Shown: positions 40,966-54,100 of the stretch, piece by piece
How positions within the stretch are numbered: position 1 is the first letter of the stretch
Layout of the letters: each line of letters opens with the position of its first letter
Origin: Sipunculus nudus
Taxonomy: Eukaryota; Annelida; Sipuncula; Golfingiida; Sipunculidae
Direction of reading: 5' to 3'
Length of the DNA stretch: 64,000 bases
Assembly (NCBI GenBank): GCA_026874595.1
Contig: CM049319.1
Coordinates: 63,732,917 to 63,796,916, forward strand
Position numbers and translations under genes: made by a program
Notes under the pieces: model-generated
What the model was told of the DNA's origin: nothing
The model's input: the letters and a program-made list of their open reading frames with translations, nothing else
Database searches by the model: none

Positions 40966-41829
40966 AAGCTGCGTGATGACACTCACAATAACCATTATAC
41001 ATTCTTAAATACGTTAAATTTACTACGAGTCTAAAACTCAAGACTGTACTATATTTTCTATGTTTTATGTATCAAACGGTTCTTCTCTTAGTCCACATAA
41101 GACCTTGTTCTCCAGAAAATTGCTTGTCAGATGCTGTAATAAGATAACATCAGATAAATTTACATATTAATTATTAATTATTATATTAATTATTTCTTTG
41201 AATGAAAAAAAAGATTTTTGAGGTTTTTAATGTTGATATTAATATGGATGCTAGTGGTGTTTTAAGACAGTTAGACCTTCTAACTAACATCCATTTTTCA
41301 CAGGGCATGCAGACGTTAATCACAAAATTCGTCATCGCAAGTGCTGCTTAAACCACAACGCCATACATTTGCGCTTGCTGCCCACGTGTGGTGTATTATG
41401 GGCGCCGGCTGCGAAATCCACAATACCGCCTATACCTGCCCACGTCCACCCACCCTCATTATGCGCATCAGTACCGGAAGTTCAGAGGCTCACTAAAAAA
41501 ACAACGGTACGATTACATTGCAATTTAGCAAAGCAAAAAAAAAAAACAATACAGGACATAGGAAAGGAATAACGTTTCATATCTATTATTAGTTCGTAAA
41601 TTTATGCAGGTGCCAAAGGGTGTTATTATCCCATAACGTTTTATACCAAAACTTTCATTATACCATGGGATTTCATACCACAGACAGTCAAATTTATCTC
41701 AGTAACATTTCTTGGGTGCATTTATGTAATACGAGTGCATTTTTTCGGAAAGAAATAAAGTAATGAGAGTTGTTTTTATACAGTACTGTTTATTTCCTAA
41801 GTATTCATTTTTCTAGTTTGAAATTGATT
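40966..41829. other. Intergenic, nothing identified
   Basis: Contains a somewhat GC-richer patch at 41300-41520 with an open frame of 67 codons starting at 41369, without recognisable domains. No other feature supported. Confidence 0.5.
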
Positions 41830-42190
41830 GAAATGTTACATTTTGTTTCAGTGAAAGAAATAAACTTCAGTTTATATTCGTCAATGACAAATACGTAGTA
41901 ATATCGACATTTACTTAATGTTATCCCACTTAAATGTTACTAATCTCATTAAATTAAAGCACTTGCTTTCATTTTATTTGTTCTTATCGAATAACCATTT
42001 CATGAACAAAGATTTCATAAGAAGAAAAACGATACCAGGCTCAAATAATTCATACTGTATTTTTTGGTCCAGTATAAATTTAAAATAACATTTAGTTTTA
42101 ACTGTTGCTTTTTCTGTCGGAGATTCTACGTGAGATTAGGTACGAGTTTGAGGTTTGAATGTCCTTCTTTGTAATACATATAAGCCTTAA
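41830..42190 (+). repeat. Duplicated segment, copy 2 of gene A 3' flank
   Basis: See 36770-37085. No counterpart of gene A coding exons was found immediately upstream (41280-41830), so only the 3' flank appears to be present. Confidence 0.75.
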
Positions 42191-42499
42191 ATGGCATATT
42201 TTTAAACGGGCAGATGATCATGAACTGAATATTGTATTGTAGGGAGGTTCTTAAAATCAAGATTCTACATCGTGTGTCTGCGCATGTTTTAGAATTCATG
42301 CAGTCATGAACAGAATCCTATGGAATTTTCAGGGCACCCCGTAATTGGGCAAAAGAAGGACCATATAGCTTTTGGTGTGGATCCGGTTCATGACCAGGAT
42401 CCAAGAAGGACTTTCAGGAATATTCACAAGTGTGCAGTCATATATACCTGGTTAAACAAGGGAATATGGGCCGAATATAAATTAATGCAAACAATTGTT

Positions 42500-43381
42500 T
42501 AACATACTTGGGTAACATACTGTGGAAGTGGTTAATTTGGCGCGTCAGAATTTTCGCGCTTTTTCCATTTTACAGCATTAGCGCTGACTGTGTGTCAGGC
42601 CAGGACGGGCGAACGATCGCATCGATCAGCTAGCTACATCACAACCTCCCAAGCGCCGCTCGGATGAATTCCAAAATTACGACGAAAACAATAGACTTTT
42701 GTGCATAAAAAATAAATTTTGTATATAAAAAGCTTTGTTCATTTTCTCAATGATCTATATGACACGGGATCGTCTATTCAATTTGCCATTAAACTTTACT
42801 TGTATATATATCTTTATTTTCTAATAGTGACGGTAAAAAAGTAAACTACACGGACTTGTCTGGGGTGTTCGAAATAATGCGTGTTCTTCATTTAGCGCAA
42901 ATCACGCACCCGCGTAAAGCGCGAAAATAAAAACCCCGCTAACAAAACCATTTCTTCAGTATGCACCAATGAACCTGGGAAAATGAACCAATAAGTGAAT
43001 ATTATGGAAGGCCTATATGGTGGAGGCCTGAATTTGTGATAATGCATATATACTAGGTATACCATTGGGTTCCATAGCCATTTCCTCTTGATTATTCTTT
43101 TGATGTTCCTTTGCTCCTCTGTAGATTCAATGCTAATCAGGGGAGCACAATGGAGTACATAATATATATCTTTTGTATGTTGATTTTGTAGCAAGATGCC
43201 CAATATTTTCCTTTAATACGAGGGCGTCCCTTTCTCAAAGTAGTGTCTTAAGCCAATGGGGCAACCTAGGCAAACAAAGGAACAGTATTAATCGCTCTGT
43301 CAGCACACCCATGACGTCATTTGCTGTTTCGAAAGCTATGTTTAGGGACGACGGGAAAGCAGAGTTAAGGGATTACAAACC

Positions 43382-43443
<62 letters not shown>

Positions 43444-45480
43444 CATACATACTTTATGATGGTACGGTTTCTTATTTAAAGGCGATTCTATCTATTCCGT
43501 TTACAATCTGGAGTAACATATCCCCTTTTATGGACTGAACTTTCCGTTGAGGATACTGGATCAACCGGCTTATCTAGAACCTAACCATAAAGTGTACTTG
43601 CGTCTTTCCTGTTCTGGTTCTAAGATATTTTACATCACATACATAGTACATACGTATGCATTCAGGATTTTATATTTGGTTATTTGATCATCCAGATTCG
43701 ATAATTAGATTTGTCATTGAAATCGGGATATTTATCTTTGTGCATTTACCTCTAGGTCATATTGTTGACTTGTTATTCAGATGTCCATGTCTATTGTAAA
43801 TGAATTTAACATGTATATACTTGTTCTTCTGGGCTTTAATTAAATTTCGTTGAGCAGTTTCATGAACATTCTTGTATATACCTTGGACTTACAAGACCTT
43901 TTTAAGTGACTATTGAAATGTGCCGTCTGTTTTTTTCAATATGTCCAGCGTGACTGTGCTACGTTTTTTGGTAAAACTGTGCGGACCTTTATGGTATTGT
44001 GTTGCATGATGGGTAGGTATGTTTTGGCGAGGTCGTAATCTTGTTGTGTCCACGCGGGACAAGATTGTTTCCGCTGGTGTTTCTGCAACGGCATGACAAC
44101 TTTTTTTTCAGATACAGTCGCTGCCATTTTATAACAGGATGCCAGGTAAAGACTACAACGGATAATGACTCTGTCGAACAATAGCCCGTCACCGTTAAAT
44201 GAAAACTAAGCGGCGACTACCCACGATCCCACCGGTCGTATTAAGACTCGTGCACAATTAAACACTTTACGACCTTTTCCTCCTACGATCGACGGTGACC
44301 GAATGCGATCTCCAGTGACATTCGTGCGACTGTCTTACATTTGTCATTGACTAGCCAAGATTGCAAGTGGCATCTAGATGTAATGGTCGTATACCCTTAG
44401 TGTGACTTGGCCTTAAATAGTCGGGAACCCAACGCCAAAAACTATCCGACTGGGTGGATTGACCTTTATTCTTTATTAACCCCCTTCCTATTTTTACACT
44501 TCTATTTTTAACACAGACGAAAAGAATTACCGTAAAATAATTTCAACTTGCTGTGGAATTTCACTTTTGTCAACAATGTCTGTCAAGAGGAAGACTTAAA
44601 ATATTCAAATCTGTCGTCTGTGGTATTGTTTAGATGCCCGAAGTGACCGTGCTAAGCTTTCGGGGAGGTTTACGCTCCCGAGGCAGCGGAAATCTTACGC
44701 TTCTAAAGAAGCAACTGATTTTCACGCTGCAAGCTTTGACCGTTTATGATATATTTAGACACCAGATGGCGGTTCGTTGTCCGCTGAAAAAAAACGTGCG
44801 TATGATGTGACAAGCAGCCAACCAGATGCAAATAAACAAACACTCGACAGGCATCATGGCTCCGCCCATAGCTGCGCTACAAGCGCCATTTGAAGACAGT
44901 TTACGGTCGAATTTTAATTGCTCCCTCTGCATTCTCGCATCATCGACCTATTCGATCCTGAGAGTATTACTGTGCTAGCGTAGCCATGTATCTGTTGTCT
45001 GCAGAACTGAAACCAGCCAGCGAGGTCTGCACGTTGTTACGTTTCGTTTGAATTACAGCTCATTGGCCGGGCATCCTATGTGCCCAAGGCCCTAAGCAAA
45101 CCACGTCTACGGCAATTCTCTCAGAGCTTGTGGCCATATCAGACCGTTACTGAGGCGATGAGTTGTCAATCAAAACGAAATGAACATGATTGGCTCCGTG
45201 TATTCCTCGCTTGGCTGTTTCTTCCGGTACAAGGTCTGATCTGATTGGACAAAAATACAGTGCTCCCCTCTGGTGTAGAAATTCAGGATACGAGGTCATA
45301 ACAAACAGGGCTTACCATATAGGTAGTAGGCCTATAGTTAAAGCGCTGTGTAAAGAGCGTAGGGGAAGTTGTGCCAATACTTTTGTGTCCTGTGTTTCTT
45401 GATGGGTAGATATGTTTTGTCTATTTTGCCACCTTGTCGGAACATGTATGACTCATCTAGTGTTGAATACATGGTTGTGA
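42500..45480. other. Intergenic stretch with (TA)n, no gene identified
   Basis: (TA)n at 43383-43441. Short open frames (for example 43936-44181 minus) have no recognisable domain and lie in sequence of mixed composition. No exon with TSP1 motifs seen on either strand. Confidence 0.5.
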
Positions 45481-45579
45481 ATATAGCCGATTTGTCACTC
45501 TGATTTGTGATGCACAGCGTCTAGGGATCCTGCATACTGCATACCAAATGTATTCGTATCAATCCTGGTAGGCACCGTG

Positions 45580-45850
45580 TACCTCCGTGTAGCCACCGTA
45601 TACACCCGGGAATGTCCGTTTAGCCACCGTATACACCCGGGAATGTCCGTGTAGCCACCGTATATTCCCGGGAATGTCCGTGTAGCCACCGTATACACCC
45701 GGGAGTGTCCGTGTAGCCACCGTATACACCAGGGAGTGTCCGTGTAACCACCGTATACACCAGGGAGTGTCCGTGTAGCCACAATATACACCCGGGAGTG
45801 TCCGTGTAGCCACAATATACACCCGGGAGTGTCCGTGTAGCCACCGGGAG
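45580..45850. repeat. 31-base minisatellite, about 9 units
   Basis: Unit GTCCGTGTAGCCACCGTATA followed by CACCCGGGAGT, repeated every 31 bases. Because 31 is not a multiple of three and the unit lacks minus-strand stops in all phases, three overlapping minus-strand frames appear; these are artefacts. Confidence 0.93.
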
Positions 45851-47117
45851 CTCCGTATTGAGACCGGCATCTTCTGGGTGCAGGTTTAATTTTTTTCTCC
45901 GATTATGCCGGTGCACAATGGATCACACCGGATGCCTTCCCGATGATGCCGGAGATGAACCGTGTTGTCATCCTTGAATGTGTGAAACCCATTACGAAAT
46001 CGCACTACTGTCGACGAAAAACCACAAATTAAAGTCCGGGATGATCCGTGTTGATATCCGTGAGTGTATGAAAGGGGCTTTACCAGGGTTAATGACGCCA
46101 AGGCGTAATGGTAGTGTATTTGAGTTAATCATGACGCTGTGGGTGGTGCCTTGTTAAGGCTCTTGGTTCACCAATTAGCCGGGTTGGCCACTGACCTTTC
46201 TCAATTAAACCCCAGTCACAGCTGAACAACGATCACGCCGGAACGCGGACAGACGAAGAAAATAGATCCTTTCGATAGCTGCGCTCTTTTGACATTTGTC
46301 GTCATTTTAGGTCACCTATCACGTTAGGCCACTATCGCATGAACACCACCAGTGACTACTTGTGAACATATGGCGATTTGTCGTACTGTCAACATGGGAT
46401 TATCCATTTCAATTATGGGAATAGTCATATTTACACCTTATTAGTAAAGACAAAACTTGTACCTAATCAAAACCATGTATTAAGATGGGACAGACGCATC
46501 TATTATCTGTCATACAGGATAAATATATGACCATCAATAACGAAATGAACAAAGGACCCAGGAGTCTAATGTTCTCTCTGTGAATTACTGAGCATGATGG
46601 TGGGTGATTAATAAATAAAAAAAAAGTTATACCATATATACATTTCCCAGTGAACACCGTGCTATTGAAAAGTATTCAGAGTAATCAAACTAAGAGTGTA
46701 AAGAAAAGGACTAACGAAACATAATTTCCTGTAAAATTCCTAAAAAAAATGCTAAATATGTAAAATAAGTAAAGACCATGATTACAGCCTACAGAAAGAA
46801 GATCAAAATAGGTAGCGCCACCTGCAGGTCGAAATCAAATAGTAGTTACAAGATCAATATACCTGTGAAATTTGGTGCTAAAGGCTGCAGCAGTGCCTAA
46901 GATATTTGGTAACGCACACGACATCATATATGGAAAATTGTCAACTTTTGCGATCGAAAAATTTGAAGTTCCGTAAAGACGTTTTCCTAAAAGCAATTTG
47001 ACTGAATTTATACTTATTTTATTCCCTTGTAAGAGATTTAGTGTTAACAAGGGCACTGCCGGCAGGACTTCTTGATTTTCGGAAACAATAGAAGATCTCA
47101 TAAATGTTCACATTATC
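45851..47117. other. Intergenic, nothing identified
   Basis: Mixed composition; small frames only, without recognisable motifs on either strand. Confidence 0.5.
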
Positions 47118-47635
47118 CTTAAAGCCTAGGTCTCATTACGTTCTGGCTAAGGTTTTCCACGTTCTTGAAAATTGTGTGAGGACTTGGTAGGACGTGGTCT
47201 TTACTGTAGGGTACAGTAGGAGGGCGTAAATGAACGTGGGTGATCATGTGGGGTCCTGTTTTTTTAATCTTTAAAAGGAATGGGGGAGAAACTGGGCCAC
47301 GACTTATTTTACTAGAGAAGGTGGCTTAGTGCGTAGTATAACGTTCGAAAACGTAGCCGAACGCGGTAACTGTGACGCTGCTGTGACACGGTGGTATGTG
47401 AATGTAGAAAACAGTAGCAGTACTAAGAGAAGAACGTGGCGGATCCTCAGAATAACGGGCCTATCTACGTTCATCTATGGCACGCAGCATTTTACAGTAG
47501 AATAACACAGCAGTGTCGTCAGGAGAACGCAGACTTCAGTTGCATCACGTTCATTCCCGACATTGCCACGTTCTGGCATGCCGTAGCTGAACATTCAGAC
47601 GCCATAGAAGGACCATGTAAAACCTAGGCTTTTAA
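47118..47635. mobile_element. Possible short element with TTAAAGCCTAGGT ends
   Basis: TTAAAGCCTAGGT at about 47119 is matched by ACCTAGGCTTTTAA at about 47622, inverted. The roughly 500-base interior is unusually rich in AACGT/ACGTT (ACGTTCTGG, GAACGTGG, CACGTTC). Only the outer 13 bases pair well, and no clear target duplication was found. Confidence 0.35.
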
Positions 47636-47839
47636 AACCATATTCTTATGCCTATGTTGACGTGCTTTCCAGCATTACTTTATTTATAACCGTATTGTAA
47701 CAATAAGAATGATATCAGACCTGCTTCTGCTCATGTTCAGGCAAACTAAATATAGATAGAGACAAAGGTTTCAACCATGTCCTCTTAAGGAACAGGTTAA
47801 TATTCACTCGAAACACTAAAGCATATCAATTAATGGCAA

Positions 47840-48790
47840 GATCTCAGATACTATAAACCTGAATTACGTAAACTTTAGTTTATTTTCTTCCTCTGAGTCT
47901 TCTCCATAACTTGGTCAAGTCGTCTGGTCTCAACCTTGTGTCACTTTGCCAGTATGTCTGTCTGTTTGTCATTTGTTTTCCATTTCGCCTGCTTGCTGGT
48001 TCTTGGGTCTCATTTTTAGCATCCTACAGGTCATCCTTTTGAAACTGGTACATCTTATGTCATACATTATTATTTCGAAGGTGACTTTTCATTTTCGGGA
48101 TATGGCTGCTTGAGGGCGCTGCACTCGAAACACTACAACATATCATTTTGAGCCATATCTCCGAAACTATTAACATTAATTACTATAGTTTTTTTTTCTT
48201 CCTCTGGCTCTTCATAACTTGGTCTGGTCATCTTGCTTCAGCTTTGTGTCACTTTGTCAGTATGTCTGTCACTTTTAAACACTTCAAAAATGTTATTTTT
48301 TTCTTAACTTTGTCAATCCTGGTCTTTACTGTTATTTTTTTCTTAACTTTGTCAATTCTGGTTCCTGACTTCACTAGTTATTTTTTTTACCTTTGTCTTC
48401 TGCATAACTTAGTGTAGTCATCTTCTCAGCTTTGTGTCGCTTTGTCTATATGTCTATCAGTTTGTCAGTTGTCCTCAATTTTGCCTTCTTGCTGGTTCTT
48501 GTCGCTGTAATATAGCATTCTACAGCCACAATTTACCAGGAATCATTTTGTAACCTTTGGGAAACAACAGAAGATCTATCGTGTATCGGAATGATTTCTT
48601 GAAGCTGTATGTGTATTGTTAAATAGGACATAGGTCAAGGTAATGAAAACACGTAAAATTGCTATTTCCATCGTAAGGTTATCAATATTGACAGTTTTTA
48701 AAAACAATGGATTAATTCCATCCTCTTTGTCTTCTTTATGATATGTTCTGGTTATCTGTCTTCCAAGGGTTTTCCGGAATGCGCCTGACC
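47840..48790. repeat. Dispersed repeat, related to 9080-10560
   Basis: TCTTCCTCTGAGTCTTCTCC, TCTCAACCTTGTGTCACTTTG, TCATTTTCGGGATATGGC and AAATAGG.CA.AGGTCAAGG match the gene A intron family in the same order. Two tandem 45-base units (TTATTTTTTTCTTAACTTTG) lie near 48290-48360. Confidence 0.75.
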
Positions 48791-50134
48791 TCTTGTCGTC
48801 ATTGATTTTAGTAATATATGTTACTTCATATGAGAGAATCAGCCTCCTAAACAGGATAACATAAACATCAATTTCACATTGTCCATTTGAAAAACATATT
48901 TTCTTTATATAAGCATGATATTCTTTGGAAGTAAAATTCCTGAGACATAGTATCCCCAGCAATTTAAGAATGTTTAATGCTGTCGACCATGACCTAGGCT
49001 GACACTGTGACCTTCAGGGAGTGACGATATCATTAGACCCACTTTAAAAATGTATTAAATAGTATATGGAAGTAAAGCGAAAAAGATCTCGCCTGCTTTA
49101 CAAGGTTAGTAAATACATTTGACCTTGACATTTCCCCTTGACCTGGATTGCCTGTGTCACCTTCAGGGACATCTTTAAAAATCTAATAAATCGATCCAAT
49201 ATCATCCAGTATCATGCAATAGATAAAGAATATTAGCATTATATGTATGTTAAGATTGCTATTGCATATTGGATTTTTGGGGGTTATAGGCTCATACAAT
49301 TAATTACCTGCTTACCTTTCATCAGCCTTAATTCAAATATAGTTTAAGCAGGAAATATCGCATTCGAACATAGTCTCTAACACAAGCGACTACACATTAT
49401 ATATTATCAATAATTTCCACGGGTGATGGTGACTATCTTGGATATCTGGAGTTGGAGGAGTTCAAAGTTTTGTTATCTAACACTAACTTGATTCAAATCC
49501 TCTTAAGTAAATCAGTAATTTTCACAAGTTGGGCATCAAATTCCTTCGCAAATATATCCCCATCCACATCATAATGTTTTGCAAGTTAATAAATGTGATG
49601 CTTGGATGGACTGTAGCAAAACCTTTCGCGTATACAGGTATTTCCTTATAATCCGATCACCTTTGGAACCGGTGTTAGTGATCGTTCGGCATTCCGGTTT
49701 TCAGAACATATGGATAAGACCGTTCCGGAAACAACAGTTTCCACATGGAAAATGAAACGAAGACGTACAAAATACAATGATTTATTGAGCAGATATCACT
49801 TTTACTATAAAACATACAAGTTAAACACGTTGCGCTTTCATGCACAGTCAGAATCTCAGTTGATTTTAGAAAGGATTTTCTCTTCACCTATACCAGATAT
49901 CAATATAAATTTATCCTTATTGTTTACATGAAAACAAAATTAATCCAAATGATACATATTTTATCATGTCAACAATTCGGAACTGACAACAAATAGCACG
50001 GAATATCACTAAGACTAAGCACTTCACTACAGAACTTAACCGTGACCTTTAAACTTAACCTTCTTAATTTTCCCGTGACCTTGTCAGATTCTGAGTCTGT
50101 ATCAAAGAGGACCGGTCTGATACAGACCAAATAA
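48791..50134. other. 3' flank of gene B and intergenic sequence
   Basis: No gene recognised. It includes whatever 3' UTR gene B has (downstream on the minus strand). TTTATT near 49778 would read AATAAA on that strand; its use is not known. Confidence 0.45.
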
Positions 50135-50246
50135 TCAAACTGTATCCCGGTCGAGTATCCAAAGATGATTTCTAGATCTTAAGCATTTCAGGCGGCTGAA
50201 AGGCGGCAGATCTCTTACTGGTGAATGGCGCTCCTTATGGATGTTC
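50135..50246 (-). CDS. THSD7A: THSD7-like gene B, exon j (last coding exon)
   Basis: Acceptor TATATCGTTTCAG, stop TGA at 50135-50137. Encodes NIHKERHSPVRDLPPFSRLK and ends ILDRDTV. It joins in phase 2, giving an R-N junction as in A (LERN against TIRN). 36 residues after the junction codon, 40 in A. The last residues TV give no clear match to A. Confidence 0.65.
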
Positions 50247-50683
50247 CTGAAACGATATATGATGATGAGTTTGAGTATCATAAAACATTTGAATAAACCT
50301 ATGATTTTAACTCAGTCGTTTTGATTATCCAATAAATTAAAAAAAGAATCGGGTAAAAAAAGAGATATATGGCGGGGAAACAACTTCCTTCACATAATTA
50401 AAACGATACACAGAGATTAAAAAACGGTTAAAAACGTTATAATGATATCCGCATTTCCTTTGTTGTATGTGACTCTAATCCATGCGTACGTGAGTTTATA
50501 ATAGGGCTGTAATAATGTACCGGTATATCAATACATGTCGATTCATTACGCTTTGCATGCTGTATTGATGTATCGATGAAACAGAATAACTGCTAACAAA
50601 CATATATATACAACCTAAGCTTAACTGTAACCTGAACTATTTATAAAGCCTAAATTATAAGGTCTCTTATATTTCTTATGTTG

Positions 50684-50748
<65 letters not shown>

Positions 50749-51107
50749 TTATATATATATATATAGTATGGTCTTTTTTATTTGACGTATCGACAATACG
50801 TATCAGGTATCGCTTTTAGTCTATTACAATACGAATTGTACTGACCGATACAAAGTCCTTGTCACTAAACAGGTTACAATACAAGAAGACAGGTTTATTT
50901 AGTATTACCTTATTGTCAATACCTGTTGCATCACAGCGTCCTGGTTCTTGATTGCTTTGTCCGTCCGGGTTTGCCGAACCGTGATACCCCTTTTCATCAT
51001 GGTCAGACCATTAGTGTAGACAGTAACTGAGTCAAGGAGGGCACACGACAGGTCTGGTCAGGCAATGAGATGCGGCTGGATCGTTAACCTAAAGTAATAT
51101 ATATATA

Positions 51108-51158
<51 letters not shown>

Positions 51159-54100
51159 TACAAGAATATTTATAGAGTATATTGATAGTATATTTATATA
51201 TACATATAATTATATTATTTACAGAGCCTAAAATATAAACTATTCATGGTTTTTCGAAGACAATTTCACAATCATGAGCATTTTCATAAAGGTTTACATA
51301 AGGCCACGCCAAGACACTAAAACATTAATTGTTAATTTTTTATTTATTTTTTTTTACCTACCAGTCGAGATACAATATGTAGAATTGTGCAAGCTTACAA
51401 GAAAAAATACAAAATAATTAGCTTCAGTTCTTGCAATGATGCATATAATCAACACAATATAAATTTATTACTTTCATACCTCATACCTTTAATACTTCTT
51501 GTAAGGAATCAAGGCAAGAGGATAAATTACCAAAATTACCGGGGGCAAGGTTCAGATTTCCCCCAAAATAATAGCTCTGAGTAACCAAAAGGCCGAGTCC
51601 TTAAAGTCTTTTAAGCCTTAAAATAAATCCACACTAACCGTCCTTTTCTAACTGCTCCACATGCGTAATAACAACTTTGTTGTTGACTGGACTGTAGGTA
51701 CACGTTGCCGATACGTCTGCGGTATTCATTTTAGGTCTTTGGCCTGACGGTTCATTGCGGCTACAAAGAAATAGCTACATGACCGTGATTTATCTAAAAT
51801 AAGGCCAGGGGTAGGCATCGTTATTTCGTTATTACGAAACACTACTAGGCGAAACTTTCTGTGACATTTTCCGTTATATTGCATTTTCCTCAGATACTCA
51901 AATGCATTCCTTTTAGGAAATGCAATCAATACACTACACTGCCCATAGAATGCATATTTCAACGGCAGAAAAATCTTCCTATACGATAATTATAGAACCA
52001 ACGTGTAAAGCGTCATAAAGTTCGTCACATAAGATTTGAATGCCACAGTTGTGGCAAAGAAATAACCATGAACGAATATTATACTAAAAAATATTAAACT
52101 TCTACATCTGCAATAGTCATGGAGAAAAGTGGAATTAATTATCTTGATATAATCACTTTATTAGGCTCTAAGCTTAAGGACTAGTTTACTGTAATTTGTT
52201 AAGTAGAATTTGGTTCTGGATAATTAGGTGAAGAGTTACTAGAATATGGAGGGAAAAAACGGCTTAAGATTATTACAGTAATAACTCAACAATAAACAAT
52301 AAACTCAACGATGTCACAGTTATATATAAACATCATTTATGAGGCAATTTAGTTTATAACAGTTATAAAGGACTGAACATATGCTGCCTTAAAGGAAAAC
52401 ATAGATGCATGGTTTTAAATTTTTAGGTTACCGCCTCCATTTTGTTAAATGATAGCTAAACTAAGTATATGTACATCTGTAGAATTCCATTCCGGTTCCA
52501 GACTACTTGACAGGGCAGTATCACACGCTTCCTCTCATTTTATATCCTGGTGTTTACCATGCCCAGTGACTACTGCACCTGCGGGACATGGGTGTGAAAT
52601 CACCCCCATTGCTGTGTCATACTACCGAAGTACCGCTTAAGATGCACTCGTTTGTGAATGAAATATGGCCGTTGGGCACGGCCTTCCCATTAAGCCTGCA
52701 GAGCGTTTACCCTGGTTGGGGGCCGACCCTGAAAAATCTCACCGCCTCTGCTGAGATTCGAACTCACGCTCACTCGGTTGATGCTGTTCAACTTAATACT
52801 TACAGTTTACAATATATTCCAATTTCCCCAAAACCAAAACTCAAAACCTAATATACAAAAGAAAAATAGCGTGATGATACGTGATAATAAGGACAATAGG
52901 CAAATAGTTTAAAATTTCCGTTTATGTTTCAAAAGATTTTCTTCTGAATGAATCAGGATTACCTGGCGACATGGATGCCCTCAAAAAAATCGTTTGTCAC
53001 ATATATTTCGAATAAATTATAGATAGATTAATGATACATACCGTATCCTGTAAACGGCAATGGCAACGATGATTGCAAAGAAACAGGCAGTTCCTATGAC
53101 AGCGTACATCCAGAAGTTTGGACGTCCTTCTTCTAAGTTAAAAGACACACAAACATAATCAAAAAGACAGCACAACCAGTTTGAAACTGTCAATAGGAAC
53201 ATTTGGAAAATCTTTGAATTTAAGTTAAGTGTTGGAATAAAAATGCCTTTCAAACTAGACTGTAAACTGCTAACAAACGCCCTATTTGAGAATACTGACA
53301 TTAGATTATTATTATTATTATTGATATTAATATCAATATATCAATATGTTTCTCATCTGGCAAATCGCTGTATAAGTTGCTGCACGCGCCGAAACAGACT
53401 AAATAGAACTTACAAATACAACGGGTGCTAATTGGTTTGACACTAATAACGAGAAACCAATCATCGTTGACCTTTCACTACAGGTGAGCCATCTTCAAAA
53501 TAAAACTGACCGTGTAGATAATTAATTGTTTTGGTGGTCCTGGGTATTTCAGAGATGGTCATTATTTGTCCGGCCCCCTGTGTCGGCATCACGGCGCATT
53601 CCTCTAAACGGTTCTGGCTGTAGATCGGCGTCAGTCCTTCCAGACACGCACACTGACCGCCACCGTTACAGAACGCTGACCGGATCTGTTGACAACGAGA
53701 TGGACACTCTCGTTGGGACGATGGCTTAATAGATTCTTCGCAGCCTCCCTGACCTATATGTATATTTAAGTATTAAATAAAACATAAGAAGACCTTGTAC
53801 TTATAACCTGTCTTCTCCAAATACATGACAGTTTCTAATTTTTTTTTCTATTTTGTACAATAAAAATGCAAAAACATTCTGTATCTTAATAATATAAACG
53901 AAATTATAAGACTCTAATACTCATTCTGATATTTGAGAACGGAATATTTCCTATTAAGCTGACGTGCAAAAGGTGATTTATGATATCACAGCCAGTAAAG
54001 GGTGTCTTCTAAATTGGACGATAACTTTATGCTCTTGTTGCAGCCTCCCTGCCTTTTATATAAAATATAGCATTACTATATGCCTTACTTCTTATGTACA

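Noticed and set aside
41281-41572. Possible terminal exon of a third THSD7 copy before the duplicated 3' flank
   Set aside because: No TSP1, membrane or tail motif; the sequence does not resemble exon 23 of A or exon j of B.
43936-44192. Two overlapping minus-strand frames of 67-81 codons
   Set aside because: No recognisable domain, no splice context, and overlapping in different phases.
45495-45916. Minus-strand frames with HGHSRVYT/YTDTPGC repeats
   Set aside because: Product of the 31-base minisatellite read in three phases.
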